DNA from: Semisulcospira habei
Taxonomy: Eukaryota > Mollusca > Gastropoda > Semisulcospiridae
Reading direction: 5' to 3'
Assembly: GCA_036245525.1 (NCBI GenBank)
Contig: BTPG01000003.1
Span: 134,259,124 to 134,323,123 of the forward strand
DNA length: 64,000 nt
Shown: piece after piece, positions 35,153 through 48,611 of the stretch
How the letters are laid out: each line of letters begins with the position of its first letter
Numbering within the stretch: the stretch's first letter is position 1
Translations under genes and position numbers: made by a program
Notes under the pieces: model-generated
The model's input: the letters and a program-made list of their open reading frames with translations, nothing else
The model's database searches: none
Told to the model about the DNA's origin: nothing

Positions 35153-35446
35153 TTGTTGCTTGTTGAGACATGGCTGCAAGAGGTGAGTGATGAGTCTTAC
35201 ATGGCCGAGATGACATCTCCTGGGTATATCCTTCAGTCATTTCCACGTCGTGATCGTCGTGCTGGTGGTATAGCTGAGATAGGCAAGAAATCCCTGCAGC
35301 ACTGTGTCTTGTGCAAACCTCTGTCGTTCAGCACCTTCGAGGTGGTGAAGATCACCATCAGGGGCGACACCACGGTGTCTCTGACTGTTGTATACCGCCA
35401 ATCTCCGAGCAGACAAATTTTGTTTGACCCCTCGGTTATTTTTTAA
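35153..35446 (+). pseudogene. LINE endonuclease N-terminal fragment
   Basis: LLVETWLQEVSDESYMAEM carries the catalytic Glu context. GDTTVSLTVVYR follows, and a frameshift near 35440 breaks it before the GDFN-type motif, which here reads as FVDFKFHY in the next frame, so the catalytic Asn is lost. Confidence 0.7.
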
Positions 35447-36671
35447 CGAATTTCAAAATTTTCTGGACTCGAACTGTTGCATTAACTGTAAACATGAGCC
35501 AGTCATCTTTGTTGATTTTAAATTTCATTATTTACTCTCTTCAGACAGCATTTACGCTCACTGCTCGCCGACCATGGCCTGCAACAACATATCCAGGGCC
35601 CAACTCACAGGCGTAGACACACCTTGGATCTACACATCACAAGGGAGACTACATGTCCTGTGTATGAGGTTGTAGTTTCAGATCTGCTGCTGTCTGATCA
35701 CAGAGCTGTTTTCTTCAGTTCTTATCTGACTTGCCCGGATCACGTCAAACGCGCTGTAACCTGCAGAAACATCCGACGCATCTCCATGGATAATGTTTGC
35801 TCAGATGTGAGGCATGTTTGTGACACTGTTGGTCGGCTGTGCAGAGCATGAACTGCTGGATACATACAACACAGCCGTTTCTGGTGTCGTGGATAAGCAC
35901 GCTCCGCTCACCACTAGACGTGTTACTGCTCTCCCTCCTGCCCCATGGCTTACTACAGAACACAAAGACGCCAAGCAAGAGCTCAGGCATGCAGAAATAC
36001 AGTGGATATCCTTGATCGACATATTTTTGTGATACTGAAGTCCTCACAGCTTTCGGCTAAGAATTTTTTTTTTTGCAGCAAGCTTGAGGACTGTACTTCT
36101 GGCCATCAGATGTACAGTATTACCAATGAACTGCTCGGGAAGTCATCTTAGCCAGTTTTTCCAAGCAATACCTGATGAACCTGATGAACTTCCTGAAAAG
36201 TTCTGTACTTTCCTTTGACTCTAAAATTGCCAATGGTCCGTCCCGTGACAATTTCACTCTTGTTACAGCGGAAAGTGTAAAAAAGCTTATATTGTCCTCT
36301 CCAGCAAAATCTTGTTCACTTGATCCCATGCCCACAAAACTGCTGATGTCATGTTCTGATGAACTGATTGGTGTTATCACCAGGATTATCAACACATCTT
36401 TGATGTCAGGGTCCGTCCCTCAGCAATATAAGTAGGCTGTAGTGATCCCGCTGTTTAAAAAGGCTAGACCAGAATTGATGCTAACATACTCAAAATACAA
36501 ACCTACCTTTTCTGTCCAATGTTTTGGAGATAGTTGTTCTCAGCCAATTGGTTGATCATCTGAGTAGAAATTGCCTGTTAGAGTTATATCAGTCTGCTTA
36601 CGCAAGAATCACAGCACAGAAACTGTTTTGTTTCACATCACAGTCTGCTTACTCATGCTGATGTCGGACAC

Positions 36672-37007
36672 GTGTCTCTGCTGTCAGTTTTAGACCTGTC
36701 AGCAGCTTTTGACACATTAGATCACACAATTTTTCTTGATCGTTTGCATTTTTCCTTTGGCATTTCATGTGTTGCACTTGCATGGGTTAAGGCCTACCAT
36801 GAGGACAGGTCTGTGAGTGTCAATGGTGCTCTTTCTCAGCCGGTACAGCTGAATTTTGGTGTACCTCAGGGGTCGTTTCTGGGTCGACTGTTTTTCTCAC
36901 TAAACACTGAACCCGTGTCTCACATCATTAGAAACATAATTCCCAGTTCCATAAACACGCTGACGACACTCAGCCTTTTAAGGCGGATCACCCTGAGAAC
37001 TTCCTAA
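36672..37007 (+). pseudogene. LINE RT motifs A-B
   Basis: [20 protein letters not shown] (motif A, catalytic Asp present) and FGVPQGSFLGRLFFSLN (motif B). Motif C is not found in frame. Confidence 0.8.
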
Positions 37008-37079
37008 CTGTTGTCTCTAGCATGAAAAACTGCATTAGTGAAGTTAAAGATTGGATGACTTCTAACAAGCTCAAATTGA

Positions 37080-37760
37080 ATGATGACGAAACCCAAAGCA
37101 TGGTTATGTGTACTCGTGCTCGTACCTCTGTCTCTTGTATTGATCACACAAAACATAGGTGGCCACGCAATTCCATTTAAAGCAGAGCTGAAAAATCATG
37201 GTGTTTACCTCGACTCTACCTTGTCTATGGAGACGCAGGTTAGCCACATTAGTCGCACTGCCTACTTAGAACCACGTAGACTCAGCATCATAATACCCTT
37301 TGTGACAGAAAAGACCATTGCACAGCTTGTCTGTTCTCACATCCTTTCTCGTCTTGACTATTGCAATTCGCTTCTTGCAGGCATCACCTCAGATCAACTA
37401 TGTTGCATTCAGCGCATTCAAAACAACTCGCCAGATTAATTCTTCGCAATAAACGCTCTAACCATGTTACCCCTCTGTTAAAACAACTCCACTGGCTTAC
37501 TGTCAAATAGAAAATTGAATATAAACTGGCTACCCTGGCATACAAGCTCTTTGACAACATTCTCCCCCTGCACCTCTCCTCCAGTCTCTGCTCTCATAAC
37601 CCTTCCCGTAGCCTATGTTCTTGTTCCCATAAATTACTGGTCCAACCGAGAATTAACTTGAAGACTGCAGGTGCTCGGTCTTTTTAGTACCAGGTCCTTC
37701 ATGTGTGGAACTCTCTACCTCCCCATGTCCGTCAATCCCCGACACACTCAGATTTCAAAA
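37080..37760 (+). pseudogene. LINE RT thumb and C-terminus
   Basis: Contains HGVYLDSTLSMETQVSHISR and SRLDYCNSLLAGITSDQL, then in another frame HVTPLLKQLHWLTVK. Same family signature as the minus-strand LINE at 43040-44700. Confidence 0.75.
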
Positions 37761-37975
37761 CCAAATTGTAAACGTATTTTTTTAATTTGGCATATCAGCG
37801 TTAATTTTTCTTTGCTTCTCATCATGTGATTTTTGGATAGTGTTACTGTAAACAGAATGTGTTCGTTGTGTGAAAGACTGTGGCTAGTATGCCTGAACTG
37901 TTTTTGTTGTTGTGATTTGTAGTTTATTATTTATATTTTTGTAAAGCGTTCCGAGCCTGCGTAAGATTGTTATTA

Positions 37976-38031
<56 letters not shown>

Positions 38032-38059
38032 TATTATTATTATTATTATTATTATTAAA

Positions 38060-39440
38060 ATCACATCAGACGCACGCATGTAGGGTTCTTGTAAAGAAAC
38101 TTGACTCAGCTGCAACTCGCCACACGTGGCACAAGGTTGTAGACCACAATGGAGTAACAGTTCCAACAGTATTTTATTGCAGCCATGCGATCTGAGCACT
38201 ATGCATCAAAAACTGATACACTGTCTCCTCTACAATGCACTAGCACTTTTGACACACAATGTACAAGCATATTTCCTAACACGTGTTTTTTTTTCTCTTT
38301 CTTTTGAAAAAAAAATACTATTACAGATTTCCAGAACAATCCAGCAATTTCTCACAACACAACCAATCAGAAAAGAAAACGTAACCAAAAAGTATAATAA
38401 TTTATGAAAAAGAACATTCGAGAAGTTACAACACATTTCCACTAATATCTAAACGCTTTGATGCAATGTTACGAAACGTTGCCGACGCATTTGACGTCAT
38501 ATCTGAGGTCACTAGAAAGATCGCGCCCCTGCTCGAACCTTCCAGTCTAATGAAGGTCAAACTTTAGAACACTGTAGCTAAACTACGCGTGACAACAAAA
38601 CATAAATCCTACCAAAAAGTACGTAATTCTTATCCAAAATAATTCAAATGAAAATCGGATCTTTCCTATGAGTAACACACACATGCTCTAAAAAAATAAC
38701 ACAACCACAAACGTAACAAACATGCTATTGAATAAGCTATTGAACAAGTTCAATGACTCGTCGTGACGGCGCGCACGTTTATATAGGTTAGCTGACGGTT
38801 TAAGGGTGATATAGTATTCTGATGAAGGTCAGGGTCGGAGCTTTTGTTGGGTCATGAAAATGTGTGCTTTTAGCTTAGATTTGAATATGGGAATCGAGAG
38901 ATGGAGCATGGCGCACATCAGCTGTTAGAATAGAACAATTACCAGTTAACTTCAGACCTGCACATGCCAGGTGCTCTGATAGCTAACTAATTGCACATTT
39001 CAGCCGAATGATATTATGACAGACATTTCCCCGACACAGTGACTGCGTTTCTTACAACATGTAAGTGTGTGTACTTTAGAACTATGAAGACTGCTGTCAA
39101 ATTAAGGTTATAATTCTACTATTATTGCATTAAAATGACTGAATTTATATAATAGTAAAGTTATGATTATTAAGGTAGCCACTGTTTATGCTGGAGCGAC
39201 TGTCTGATAGTTGGCACTGTTCTTATATCTACTCCTTATCCGAGTTTGTTTTAAAATTTTGTGAAATTCTAAATTAGCCGTCGAAAATAGCAAAGTACAG
39301 ACTTTTTCAGTATTATTCGCATACATGTATTCAACTTCATGTACGCTGTCAGTGTCGTAAAATGTGTCCGGTTACTAAAGGTTTAAAATTCGTAATGCGT
39401 GAAATATTTTGATTTCTGACATGTGAACATAAAGGACAAC
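38060..39440. other. No supported gene; host intron sequence
   Basis: AT-rich DNA with a GGTCAGGGTCGGAG motif at 38826-38839 shared with the mariner fragment region. I see no confident exon, RNA gene or complete element. Confidence 0.4.
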
Positions 39441-39444
39441 CTAC

Positions 39445-39637
39445 CCTCTATGTTCCCCACGACTTGACTGACACCTCCAGGGAAAATAAGCACCCTGTAC
39501 GTAGTAGCGTTCCCATGCAGGAAGGGTAGGTTGGCGGTAAACACGACATTGATGATGTTCTCGCCTGTAATGGAGGCGTCGGCAGTGGGTGTTGTCTGCA
39601 CGGCGACGGTCACATTTTCTTTTGTCTCCGCAGCTCG
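39445..39637 (-). CDS. Host EGF-TM gene, ectodomain exon
   Basis: 193 nt, phase 0 in and phase 1 out. The acceptor is CCTTTTCGTTTTTCTCGTAC plus AG, ending at 39638, a strong pyrimidine tract; the donor is GAGG/GTAGGT at 39445/39444. It encodes 64 residues, including KENVTVAVQTTPTADASITG and PFLHGNATTYRVLIFPGG, with NVT and NAT glycosylation sequons. The alternating hydrophobic pattern suggests beta strands of an extracellular domain that I do not recognise. Codons are GC-rich compared with the surrounding DNA. Its last G completes the Asp codon of the EGF-like exon. Further N-terminal exons should lie at higher coordinates, possibly beyond the window. Confidence 0.7.
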
Positions 39638-39800
39638 CTGTACGAGAAAAACGAAAAGGTCAAATATAAATAATGTATAATATTACGCCTGTATCCTGAA
39701 GGTCAACAACAAGGCAAAATTTGTTTTCGTCCACTGAACATGCACATCGGCCATCTACACAAACATATTCGTGTATATTTAAACTTTTGGCATACCCCCC

Positions 39801-41045
<1,245 letters not shown>

Positions 41046-41499
41046 TTCCTATTTTGCCGTTGAAGGAGACTGCGCCTTGGTGAGGGGTCACGGACATGCG
41101 CAAACACTGCATTTGCTGGCAGTTTCAGTTCGACTTTTGAAAAGCGCTTTATGAGCCGCACTGTCTCCATATTGCCAGAGTAATGCAATTTAAAAGTGAG
41201 TGTTTTCCAATTATTGTTCAGAACAACAACAAAGTTCAGAATTGAATATTCGACATTGACGCGACGATAGTGTGACATTGACCTTAGTGCCTTATTCTCG
41301 ATTCTGCTCTAGTGTTGGACTCGTGCGTTCAGACGGAAAATATTGTCGAAAATTGTATGCTTTCGTCTTAAAAATCAATCTAGGGTGCGTATTGGGAAAA
41401 CAGAAAATAGAGGTTGAAAACACTTTATTTTAGAAACATGGACATAAATGCCTCTATCATTCTTTGAGCTTTGGACTATCTCACTACCCACTCACAGTG

Positions 41500-42470
41500 T
41501 GTCAGAATTAGTTCGGATCTAATCTCAGAGGTACTTTTTACCAACACCGGTGCACCACAGGGGACTGTCCTGTCGCCTTTTTCTTCTTTTTTTTTGGTAC
41601 ACAGCGGACTGTAGAGCCATTCATGACGACTGTGTCAGACAAATACGCCGACGACACAGCACTGACAGGTCAAATTACTGATGAGGACGACAAACATTAT
41701 CGACAGGAGTCCTACAAGTATTTAGGTGTTCTTTTTGAAAACGCGCTCAACTGGAAACAAAACACAAATGCTATTGTGAAAAAAAACGCATACCCGTCTT
41801 TACTGTTTGCGAAAGCTCAGATCATTTAATGTAAGCATTCAGTTTTTACAGATGTTTTACTGCTCCAGTAATGTTAGCTTTCTAACTATTGGACTGACGT
41901 GCTGGAGTGGAGATTTATGTAAAGGTGATCCAGATCGTTTTAACAAAGTAATCCGGAAAGGGGGCGGGGTGATTGGATACTTTGTACGCACTGTACAACA
42001 GACGGATTACGAACAAACTGGCTGACATTCTTGATGACAAAACACATCCACTTCGATATGAATTTGAGAGCAGACGTATCGAACGGAGTGGCAGACTCCG
42101 AGTACCCAAAAGTAGTACATCCCGTTATGCCAACTCTTTTGTCCCTCAAGATGTTACCCTCTTCAACAGTAATATCAGTAGATAGTGTCTGTCAACATTC
42201 TTTAGTTCTTTAGTTCTAGCCCTTTCGGTAGTTCACTGCAACATTGCTGACACCAGATGCACAGGGGGAATCCACCGTAAGTGTTTCTGATGCCAAGAGT
42301 GTTACAAAGGTAACAGAACGTTTGTTACAGTTATTCTCTTTGACTGAGAGTTATAGGATTTAAAAAAAAATCAATTCAATGAGTGAATGATGATGACATG
42401 TGTTTTAGGGGTTGATAGTGAATTTCCCAACAAGGGATTAATAAAGTATTATTGTATTGTATTGTAATCA
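41500..42470 (+). mobile_element. CR1/Rex-like LINE relic with ATTGT tail
   Basis: Fragments in several frames: GAPQGTVLSP-like text near 41550, KYADDTALTGQITDEDD at 41640 (intact YADD), LGVLFENALNWKQNTNAIVK, SFNVSIQFLQMFYCSS, then DTLYALYNRRITNKLADILD and HPLRYEFESRR. The 3' UTR has GTGAATTTCCCAACAAGGGA and TTAATAAAGTA followed by ATTGTATTGTATTGT. 5' truncated and frameshifted. Confidence 0.7.
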
Positions 42471-42684
42471 AGTAATACATTTTATTAGTGAAAGTATACA
42501 AAGATTCAGCACATTCCATACATTGTTCTATTTTTTTTTAATTTCTTTAAGTAACTTGACTAGTTTTTAGTAAAACAAGATGAGGATTTCATCCCAAAGT
42601 CTACCGTATTGTTTGGAGCACACATGCGTTTATCTTTTAGGAACATTCAGAGTTAGTTATATTTCGTAGGCTTATTATGCTGAT

Positions 42685-42790
42685 CCACTTCCCTCCTCTC
42701 TAAGCCAACCTCTAATCAACACACACGTCGGCGCACACAAATAAAGACGGACGTACGGCACTTCCATTAGTATGCTCTGTGGGCTCGTGT
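42685..42790 (+). repeat. 106-bp direct repeat flanking a LINE, left copy
   Basis: Shares the AATAAAGACGGAC core, the ACACACA/GGC/CACA block before it and GCTCTGTGG after it, with 44755-44865. Same orientation. Confidence 0.6.
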
Positions 42791-43039
42791 AAAATAATAA
42801 TAATAATACATAGTTCTTGTTGAGCGCTGTTCTCCAGGAAAACACTGGACTCACTGCGCATGCACAACGGCACACCCTTTCTCTCAGACACACACGCACA
42901 ATTATACACTACTTTAAACCACCCCATCCCTTCCCAATACCTTACATTCACTTCCTCTGTGATCAGAATAAGTGGCAGACAGTCAACAGTTAGCTAAATA
43001 TGAGCTAAGTGTTAAATGCACGACAAAAAAGAAAAGTCT

Positions 43040-44700
43040 TTAAGTGAGCTTTAAACTGTGACAATGTGAGCAGATGCCGCATTTCAGTTGGTAGGAGTTC
43101 CACACACTTGGGGCTAAAAAAGTGAAAGAACGCTCCCCGACAGTTTTCATGTTAAGCTTCGGGATTTTTAAAGTTTTTTTCACTGGAGGAACGGAGGGTG
43201 CGTGATGGCTGATAAGCAGACAGCTTGGCAGAGAGGTACGGCGGGAGAGATCTGTCAAAATGCCGATAGGCGAAAATTGCAATTTTGTACTGGCAGCGGA
43301 TTTTGACGGGCAGCCAGTGCAGCTGCTTCAGTAGAGGCGTAACGTGGTCTCTCTTTCGTTTCTTCAAGATGAGACGCGCCGCATTGTTTTGAAGCATCTG
43401 CAAGCGTCAAATCTGATCTGCTGGTAAACCTGCCAGTACAAAATTGCAATAATCGAGCCTGGAAGTAATGAATGCATTTACAAGTCTTGACGCCGCACTT
43501 TCTGTGAGATACGGTCTGAGGGAAGAAATTCTGCGCAGCTCAAGGAAACCAGCTCGGCAGACGCTACTGATATGATCATGCATGGAGAGCGTCGAATCAA
43601 TCTTCACACCCAGATATTTGACACATTTCTGGAAGGGAACGCTGCAGCCACCAATGTTTGCGAACTCGTCGTCAATCTGACTATGGCGAGACTGAGAGCC
43701 CGCAGGCATGACTTCGGTTTTGTCAGTGTTAAGCTTAAGTTTGTTGCTAGTCATCCAGGACAGGACGTCGTCTATACAACACTGTACGCTCAACTTAGCG
43801 GAGCTGAAATGGCTAGGCGCGCTACTTCTTGACAATTCAGTATCGTCAGCATACTTGTGAAAATCACACTCATGGGCGGCAATTACATCAGATAGAGGTT
43901 GTAAATATAGAGTGAACAAAACAGGCCCTAATACGGAGCCCTGAGGGACTCCACACATCAATAGACTAGAAGCAGATAGTTGGTCATTAACAATAACAGC
44001 CTGAGAACGATCCTTAACGTATGAAGTGAACCAGGCCAGGGCGGTACCACGGATGCCAAAGGACCAAAACAGAATGATCGAGCGTGTCGAATGCTGCGCT
44101 GAGGTCCAACAGAGCAATGAGAGAGACACGTCTCTCGTCTGCTTTCACTAGCAGACCATCCAGGACGCTCAGCACAGCAGTCTCCGTACTGTGATCCTTT
44201 CTGTATGCCGACTGCTGCATTTCTAAAAGACCGTTGCCAGAAAAATGGCTTTGTAGCTGTTTCAAAACAACCTTCTCCAAAATCTTTAAAATAAACGGAA
44301 GGTTAGAGACAGGTCTAAGATGCTTCAAGTCGTTTGGGTCCAATCCAGTCTTTTTCAAGAGTGGTGTCACAACAGCATGTTTAAACTGAGTAGGCACTGC
44401 GCCTTTAGAGAGAGAGAGGCATTAACTATGGTGGTAATCAGTGGGAGGAGATCATCGATACACTGTTTTATGAGTGACGTGGGCAAGGGATCAAGCACAC
44501 AGCTCTTTGTTGGTGATTTCATAATGAGTTCATGGATCTCCTGCTCAATCACTGGCTTGAAACGAGACAGTGAAGGTCCATTATACACGCCAAAAGTAGG
44601 GGGATCGCATGAACATGAGTCTAGTTCAGAGCGGATGTGCTTAATCTTATCTGAGAAAAAGTCACAGAAACGTTGTGGAATGGCATGGCTGGGCACATCC
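43040..44700 (-). mobile_element. L2-like LINE, 3' two-thirds, lightly damaged
   Basis: Minus-strand segments in order: linker/RT N-terminus (44696-44367, SPTKSCVLDPLPTSLIKQCI), RT fingers (44397-44014, [20 protein letters not shown] and [15 protein letters not shown]), RT palm (44129-43407, CGVPQGSVLGPVLFTLY and FHKYADDTELS), C-terminus (43403-43152, HVTPLLKQLHWLPVK) and a terminal fragment (43282-43040). All RT catalytic motifs are present but split by about four frameshifts or stops. The endonuclease is missing. Confidence 0.85.
43407..44129 (-). pseudogene. LINE RT palm, catalytic motifs intact
   Basis: 240 codons holding motif B (GVPQGSVLGPVLF), motif C (KYADDTELS) and LKLNTDKTEVMPAG. 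The N-terminal 20 codons are out of frame with motif A, which sits in the overlapping frame at 44014-44397. It ends at a stop after AGLPADQI, and homology continues in frame beyond the stop. Confidence 0.8.
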
Positions 44701-44754
44701 GTTGGAATGGGCGTGGTACGGGGCTTGCCCTGCAGCTCACTGAAGTCTGTGTAG

Positions 44755-44865
44755 CGACCTCCTTCGACTCTAACCCATCCTGTGATCTACACACATTGGC
44801 ACACAGAAATAAAGACGGACTCACGCTATTCATGCCACTCGTAAGCTCTGTGGTATGGCGTAGCA
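44755..44865 (+). repeat. 106-bp direct repeat flanking a LINE, right copy
   Basis: Counterpart of 42685-42790, in the same orientation, on the other side of the LINE. Confidence 0.6.
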
Positions 44866-45042
44866 TAACTATTCTGAAGAAGAATAATAGCACGAGAAGC
44901 GAAATGATGTCACTTCAAGCTTCACGTCATGGCATCATTAGTCCCGCCATGCTGTGTTCATAGTGACGACTCGATGTTATACGTCACTCATCGCAGTACT
45001 AACATTTGACGTATTAGATGATCAAACTTTGCAATGTTCTTG

Positions 45043-45430
45043 CTGATTTCCACACCTAGAGCTTACAGGTCACAATTTGACCTAATCATACCACAGGGCT
45101 GGGACAAATAGCAGGCTTATGTAAACACTGTTTATGAAAAACCATGCGGGTATTAGTGAGAAGATAGTTGTTGTTTTTTTCGTGAAAGAAAAATTAAAGT
45201 ATGTTAGCTGTTTTACAAATGACCCCGAAAACGTGGTCTGATTTTCACACCTAGGGCAAACATGTAACAATTAACCTAGTCGTACCTGACAGCCGAGGCA
45301 AACTGTAGGCTTATGTAAATACCGTAATAAAAAAAAAAATGCGATTGTAATGAGAAGACTGTTTTTTTTCGTAAAAAAAAAAGATTCAATTGTTTTAAGA
45401 TTAATCCCAAATAATTCTTAAAATTAATTT
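45043..45430. repeat. Two-copy tandem repeat, unit about 195 bp
   Basis: Units at 45043-45237 and 45238-45430 share CTGATTTYCACACCTAG, AGGCTTATGTAAAYAC and GTGAGAAGA/GTTTTTTTCGT blocks. They are about 70 percent similar by eye. Confidence 0.65.
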
Positions 45431-45441
45431 CCAAAACGTGA

Positions 45442-45588
<147 letters not shown>

Positions 45589-45970
45589 TTTCCTCCCTAC
45601 GTCACACGACCAGTAAATTTAGCGCAAACTGTACCATGTGACCGTGATATAAAACCCACTGTAGCGAAAAATGGCGGACTGTTTATAGCCCTCTCGAAGA
45701 CGCGTTACGACCTCGTTTTCGAGTCTTGATACAACTCGGTTCGACAAAATAGCAGAAAAAAAACAACGCTCTAAAGTAGTCCTATTTGACGTAATACACA
45801 TCATCTGTCTTATTTTTTTACGACATGAGGAGCCAACTAAACAATACTTCACCACTAATTACATAGCGCAAACAGCAACAGCCTTCCACCGAGACATTTT
45901 CAAAGTTCGGGAAACCACGGAACAAAAATAGCTTCCGAGGTTTTTTTTTAACCAATCAGAGACACAATCC

Positions 45971-46186
45971 TTGCAAACCGGCAACACACTGTCGTCTGCT
46001 CAAACTCCAACAGGCAACATGCCACAATTTCACCAAAGCACAGAGCAACAAATTCAAGAACTACAACGAAAATACACACCCAGCAACACTATACACAAAG
46101 CACGCTATTGCCAAATTTTCACGTCACTCAATGCGGGACTATCTGAAGAAAAACATCTCCCGAATTTTCGAAGACTATCATTCTGA
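45971..46186 (+). other. Unrecognised plus-strand ORF
   Basis: 72 codons, with an internal ATG giving a 55-residue peptide MPQFHQSTEQQIQELQRKYT onward. It is polar and helical-looking, followed 20 nt later by AATAAA. It could be a small gene, an exon or decayed transposon coding sequence; I cannot assign it. Confidence 0.2.
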
Positions 46187-46219
46187 CATCATGTCTACGC
46201 TGTAAAATAAAATCTTAAC

Positions 46220-46408
46220 TTAAAATCCATCAGTCTCAGCACTAGTCCTGCTGTTAACAACGAGCGTTTTGTTTTGGTATTCCTTTTTCAAGATATCCCA
46301 ACACACATGACACTTTAGGATATAACAACGACAATCTGCTGCACACTCGAAGCCATCCCCTTCTGTCATCTTGAATCTAAAAGCACGAGGCACCATGCTA
46401 ACTTGCAC
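46220..46408 (-). other. Unrecognised Cys-rich minus-strand ORF
   Basis: About 60 codons from an ATG at 46396, including FECAADCRCYILKCHVCWDI, with six Cys within 17 residues. The Cys spacing does not match EGF. It is on the same strand as the EGF-TM gene and upstream of its ectodomain exon, so it is a candidate host exon, but splice sites are not convincing. Confidence 0.25.
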
Positions 46409-46745
46409 AAGCTGTCACATCAGTGGTCAAACGCCGATCGCTTCATCAAAAAGTTCTTAATTTTTCTGAATCACACAGCAGTCAAGAAGCACTGTCACTG
46501 TAATACTTTAACGACCTTTTGTTGACATTGCAGCTTGAATCATTCTGTACACAAGCCAAGATTAGCTTTTTACTCGCGAAAACAAGACTTGCGCTTCTGA
46601 CACGGAATCATGCTACGTCACAGTCTGGGAATCCCCGGCAGAACATGTATATTCAACGGTGTCACCTATCCGCCACAGAAGCGGCCGTCCTCATAAACCG
46701 GATTTTTTTTTCTAAACAATAAACGGAGGAAGGAAAACAAATACG

Positions 46746-46860
46746 TTATTGGTCGGAGGGGTTCGCTACACGGACCTTTGTCGGCCTTCGGGGTACAATG
46801 ATTCCTTTGACCTCCCGAAGGCCAACAAAGGTCCGTGTAGGGAACCCCTCCGACCAATAA
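46746..46860. mobile_element. 115-bp near-perfect foldback palindrome
   Basis: Arms of 47 nt at 46746-46792 and 46814-46860 differ at about two positions, with a 21-nt loop. Outer ends are TTATTGGTCGGAGGGG and its complement. The flanks are AAATACG and CTTATAAT, so there is no clean TTAA duplication. A TA array begins at 46864. Best read as a foldback MITE. Confidence 0.8.
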
Positions 46861-46863
46861 CTT

Positions 46864-47215
<352 letters not shown>

Positions 47216-47759
47216 TATCACTCAAAAAGTTCTAGAGGTACAATGCTGGTTAACGAAATCATTCAATATCTCCCTTTTATCTGGCTGAGCCTATACCAAA
47301 AGGGTGCTCATTGGAACGGCATCGGTGTTTGGCCACTTGTTTAACTAAATAACCCAAACCCTACCAAACTGTGTTATGCCTATCCGAGAGAATGTAATCT
47401 GAAGAGATAGTTGGGATAAGATGGCTTTGATAACTGCACATCACACCAAGAAAAATGTTCTGAAAAGTCTTAGAACGGCAAAAATGGCGCTCTCAAAAGT
47501 GGGACATTTGCCGGTGCCTCACAAGAACGCATGCTTGTACACAATTTATGGGTCATAGAATAATTTTATTCTATTATATATATAAAATTTTTTGATTCTG
47601 TAAAGAAACATTTTGAAAACATGCTATCGCTTGTAAAAATGAAAATGAATTTGAAAAACGTGTATGCCATGCGCAACCTACTTGGCCATTTCTTCACCTT
47701 GAAGATGAAAACGTCAGTCTGCTAACACAGTCAGCGCCGGATCAATCAGTTTTAAAAGG

Positions 47760-47846
47760 GTGGGGGGTGCTGAACGACAATATAAAAACTGTGTACTGTT
47801 CAGGAAGGAATGGAGCGAACTTCCAGGGTCCGAAAAAATTGTAAAG

Positions 47847-47883
<37 letters not shown>

Positions 47884-48182
47884 GGGACGTAGAGAGTGAA
47901 AAAAAAGACGCGTGCTCTTCCGGGGTCCGAAGAAATCGAAAATCAGGGGGTTGGGGGTGGGAAGGGGGTGGAGAGCGGGGGAGGGGGGTGGGGAGGGGGT
48001 GGGGGGGGGAGGTGGGGTGGGGGGTGGGGGCGGGTGGAACTAAGGAGAGACGCATGTTTCAAGGGTCCGAAAAAAATCAAAAAGGGGGGGTGCGGGGGGG
48101 GGGGGTGCGGGGGGGCGGGGTTTTGGAGGGGGTTTCAGGGTCCGTCACCTTAAAGCGGGGGAGGGGTAAGGGGGGGGGGGTG
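47760..48182 (+). repeat. G-rich minisatellite
   Basis: Four imperfect units share CAGGGTCCGAAAAAAT-like text (near 47822, 47918, 48060 and 48135), each followed by a long G-run. The longest run is about 35 G at 47848-47882. Open frames on both strands are compositional artefacts. Confidence 0.85.
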
Positions 48183-48275
48183 CTGCAATGATATTAAACC
48201 ACCCACCTCCTTCTCGGACCATGCTATGGCCTGGTAGTAATTTTTTTTAATTAAAAGCCGAGGTGTGTGTGTGTG

Positions 48276-48298
48276 CGGGGGGGGGGGGGGGGGGGGGG
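48276..48298. repeat. Poly-G tract
   Basis: About 23 G after a short GT run. Confidence 0.95.
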
Positions 48299-48589
48299 CT
48301 GTAGTACCTAAGCATCCTCCCTGGATCCGGCCCTGACAGTGGTTGTGTCAGTGACCCTTTTTGGTTGAAACAACCGCAAATATCAATCAATTATAAATGT
48401 ATTCAGGTTTTTCGCCTAAAATCGTTCATTACACGGACTTATTGGTTTCAGAGTGGGCGGCACCATATTTTTGTCAAACTGTTGCGTTTCACCATTTGCT
48501 TTTATCGGAGATATTTCTCCAACCTTTTGCATGCTGATTTTCTCAAACGAAAGCCAGTTTCTTTCCTATCACCGGCAGTTTCTTTCACA

Positions 48590-48611
48590 ATGGCGAACAG
48601 GCGGCGACAAG
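48590..48611 (+). CDS. Candidate first coding exon
   Basis: ATG at 48590 in a favourable CACAATGG context, seven codons (MANRRRQ) and a donor ACAAG/GTACGTG at 48611/48612. The phase is 1. The next acceptor with matching phase is at 49561, opening the OTU-like exon. It is short, so chance is a real possibility; its context upstream is ordinary non-repetitive sequence. Confidence 0.35.

Larger units (their letters stand above)
35055..38057 (+). mobile_element. L2-like LINE, near full-length relic
   Basis: Plus-strand order: endonuclease (35055-35760), linker (35800-36150), RT (36170-37100), C-terminus (37100-37750), UTR with TTTGTAAAGCGTTCCGAGCC, and an (ATT)n tail at 37970-38057. Recognisable pieces are [60 protein letters not shown] and a PLLKQLHWLTVK-like segment. 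Multiple frameshifts and stops. It lies wholly within the host intron between the exons at 33.9 and 39.4 kb. Confidence 0.8.

Noticed and set aside
47714..48191. Pro-rich and Gly-rich ORFs on both strands
   Set aside because: Products of the G-rich minisatellite.
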